Origin: Nitrospira sp.
GTDB lineage: Bacteria; Nitrospirota; Nitrospiria; Nitrospirales; Nitrospiraceae
DNA: 64,000 bases
Direction of reading: 5' to 3'
NCBI GenBank assembly: GCA_024331095.1
Contig: JANDJE010000004.1
Coordinates: 1 to 64,000, forward strand
Shown: positions 63,373-64,000 of the stretch, piece after piece
How the letters are laid out: each line of letters starts with the position of its first letter
Numbering within the stretch: the stretch's first letter is position 1
Position numbers and translations under genes: made by a program
The notes under the pieces: generated by a model
What the model saw: only the letters and a program-made list of their open reading frames with translations
The model's database searches: none
What the model was told of the DNA's origin: nothing

Positions 63373-64000
63373 ATGACGATGATCTCCGCCATAACGTGGT
63401 CCCCCGACACCCTCTGGCTGCTGCTGCAAAAAGCGTGGTGGTTTCTTGTCGTTCTGGGCGTCCTGGTGGCGTTTCATGAGCTCGGCCACTTCCTCGCGGC
63501 CCGGTGGGTCGGTGTGAAGGTGCTCAAATTCTCGCTCGGCTTCGGCCCCAAATTATTCGGCCGCCAAGTCGGCGAGACGGAATATCTGCTGTCCGCCATT
63601 CCGCTGGGCGGCTACGTCAAATTGTTCGGAGAAGAAGAGACGGAAGCGACCACCGCCGAAGACCGCCGACGATCATTCGCCCACCAAAGCCTCGGGGGGA
63701 AGATCCTCATCGTAGCGGCCGGCCCCGGCTTCAATTTCATCCTGGCCTATTTGATCTTTGCCGGCTGGCTGGCAACGGGATCGCCTTTGTTCGTCCCCAC
63801 GTTTCGGGACCTGAGCGCCGACATCGAGGCTCTCGTTCCCACGTCGCCGGCCGCAAAGGCGGGAATGGAGGTGGGCGACCGCGTCGTCAAGGTCAACGGG
63901 AAAGATATTTCGACTAAGAGCGAATTGCTGGACGCCGTCGCGAAAAGCAACGGCGAATCCCTCACGCTTGAAATCAGTCGAGACGGCCGGATGAAAACCC
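63373..64000 (+). CDS. rseP: Site-2 protease RseP, truncated by the window edge
   Basis: The first ~209 residues of an intramembrane zinc protease. LGVLVAFHELGHFLAARWVG holds the HExxH. SLGFGPKLFGRQ and IPLGGYVKLFGEEE follow, and a PDZ domain begins near residue 150 (GMEVGDRVVKVNGKDISTKS). RseP cleaves anti-sigma factors in the envelope stress response. The C-terminal LDG motif lies beyond the edge. Confidence 0.93.
   Translation, partial: MTMISAITWSPDTLWLLLQKAWWFLVVLGVLVAFHELGHFLAARWVGVKVLKFSLGFGPKLFGRQVGETEYLLSAIPLGGYVKLFGEEETEATTAEDRRRSFAHQSLGGKILIVAAGPGFNFILAYLIFAGWLATGSPLFVPTFRDLSADIEALVPTSPAAKAGMEVGDRVVKVNGKDISTKSELLDAVAKSNGESLTLEISRDGRMKT

Overview
The window looks like chromosomal DNA of a GC-rich bacterium, most likely Nitrospira or a close relative (Nitrospirota). 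This is inferred from the gene mix: two B12-dependent ribonucleotide reductases, hopanoid-type squalene genes (hpnD, hpnE), PEP-CTERM proteins, paired MtaB/MiaB, and no oxygen-dependent class I reductase. No rRNA, tRNA or CRISPR array was recognised.

Positions 1-5900 read as a decayed integron. Three attC-like sites (1284-1342, 1934-1996, 3058-3121) separate cassettes whose genes all lie on the minus strand: a broken BrnT toxin with a BrnA-like antitoxin, a RelE-type toxin with an XRE antitoxin and its own promoter/operator, a coiled-coil membrane protein broken by one in-frame TGA, and an HNH nuclease-Vsr-C5 methyltransferase module. A frameshifted C-terminal piece of an integron integrase (IntI) follows at 5563-5866, on the same strand as the cassettes. 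That is the layout of 'reverse' integrons.

Positions 5910-22200 hold nrdJ, with tandem NrdR boxes around its promoter and two DnaA-box-like sites; a DUF4359-like small protein; an AmpG-like permease; a PEP-CTERM protein and a PEP-CTERM pseudogene; the overlapping mtaB-miaB pair; a lipoprotein; a PolB-like exonuclease with a MutT-like hydrolase and a short MutY; a PilZ protein; and a zinc-ribbon Nudix hydrolase.

Positions 22200-31600 hold lon, a methyltransferase, a ProA-like enzyme whose catalytic Cys position is Thr, and a compact six-gene minus-strand operon of unknown function (27538-30786): an I9-propeptide-like domain, two clear paralogues, one more related-looking protein, a coiled-coil protein and a TPR protein. 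This operon is the best candidate here for an undescribed system. A nitrobindin-like protein follows.

Positions 31600-33400 are accessory-looking: an AT-richer membrane protein and a DUF433/DUF5615 pair with a frameshifted toxin. From 33444 the content is largely housekeeping: an MFS carrier, threonine aldolase, a nucleotidyltransferase, gnd-zwf (oxidative pentose phosphate pathway), an SGNH hydrolase, a translationally coupled HEAT-like/HD-GYP pair, a dihydroneopterin aldolase-methyltransferase fusion, a PHP phosphatase, a membrane Ser/Thr kinase, YjbQ, a second shorter class II ribonucleotide reductase, an SH3 protein, a HAD phosphatase-hpnD-hpnE operon, a family 4 uracil-DNA glycosylase, a dienelactone hydrolase, the TldE/TldD protease pair, and finally uppS-cdsA-dxr-rseP (isoprenoid, phospholipid and envelope-stress functions). 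rseP runs off the right edge.
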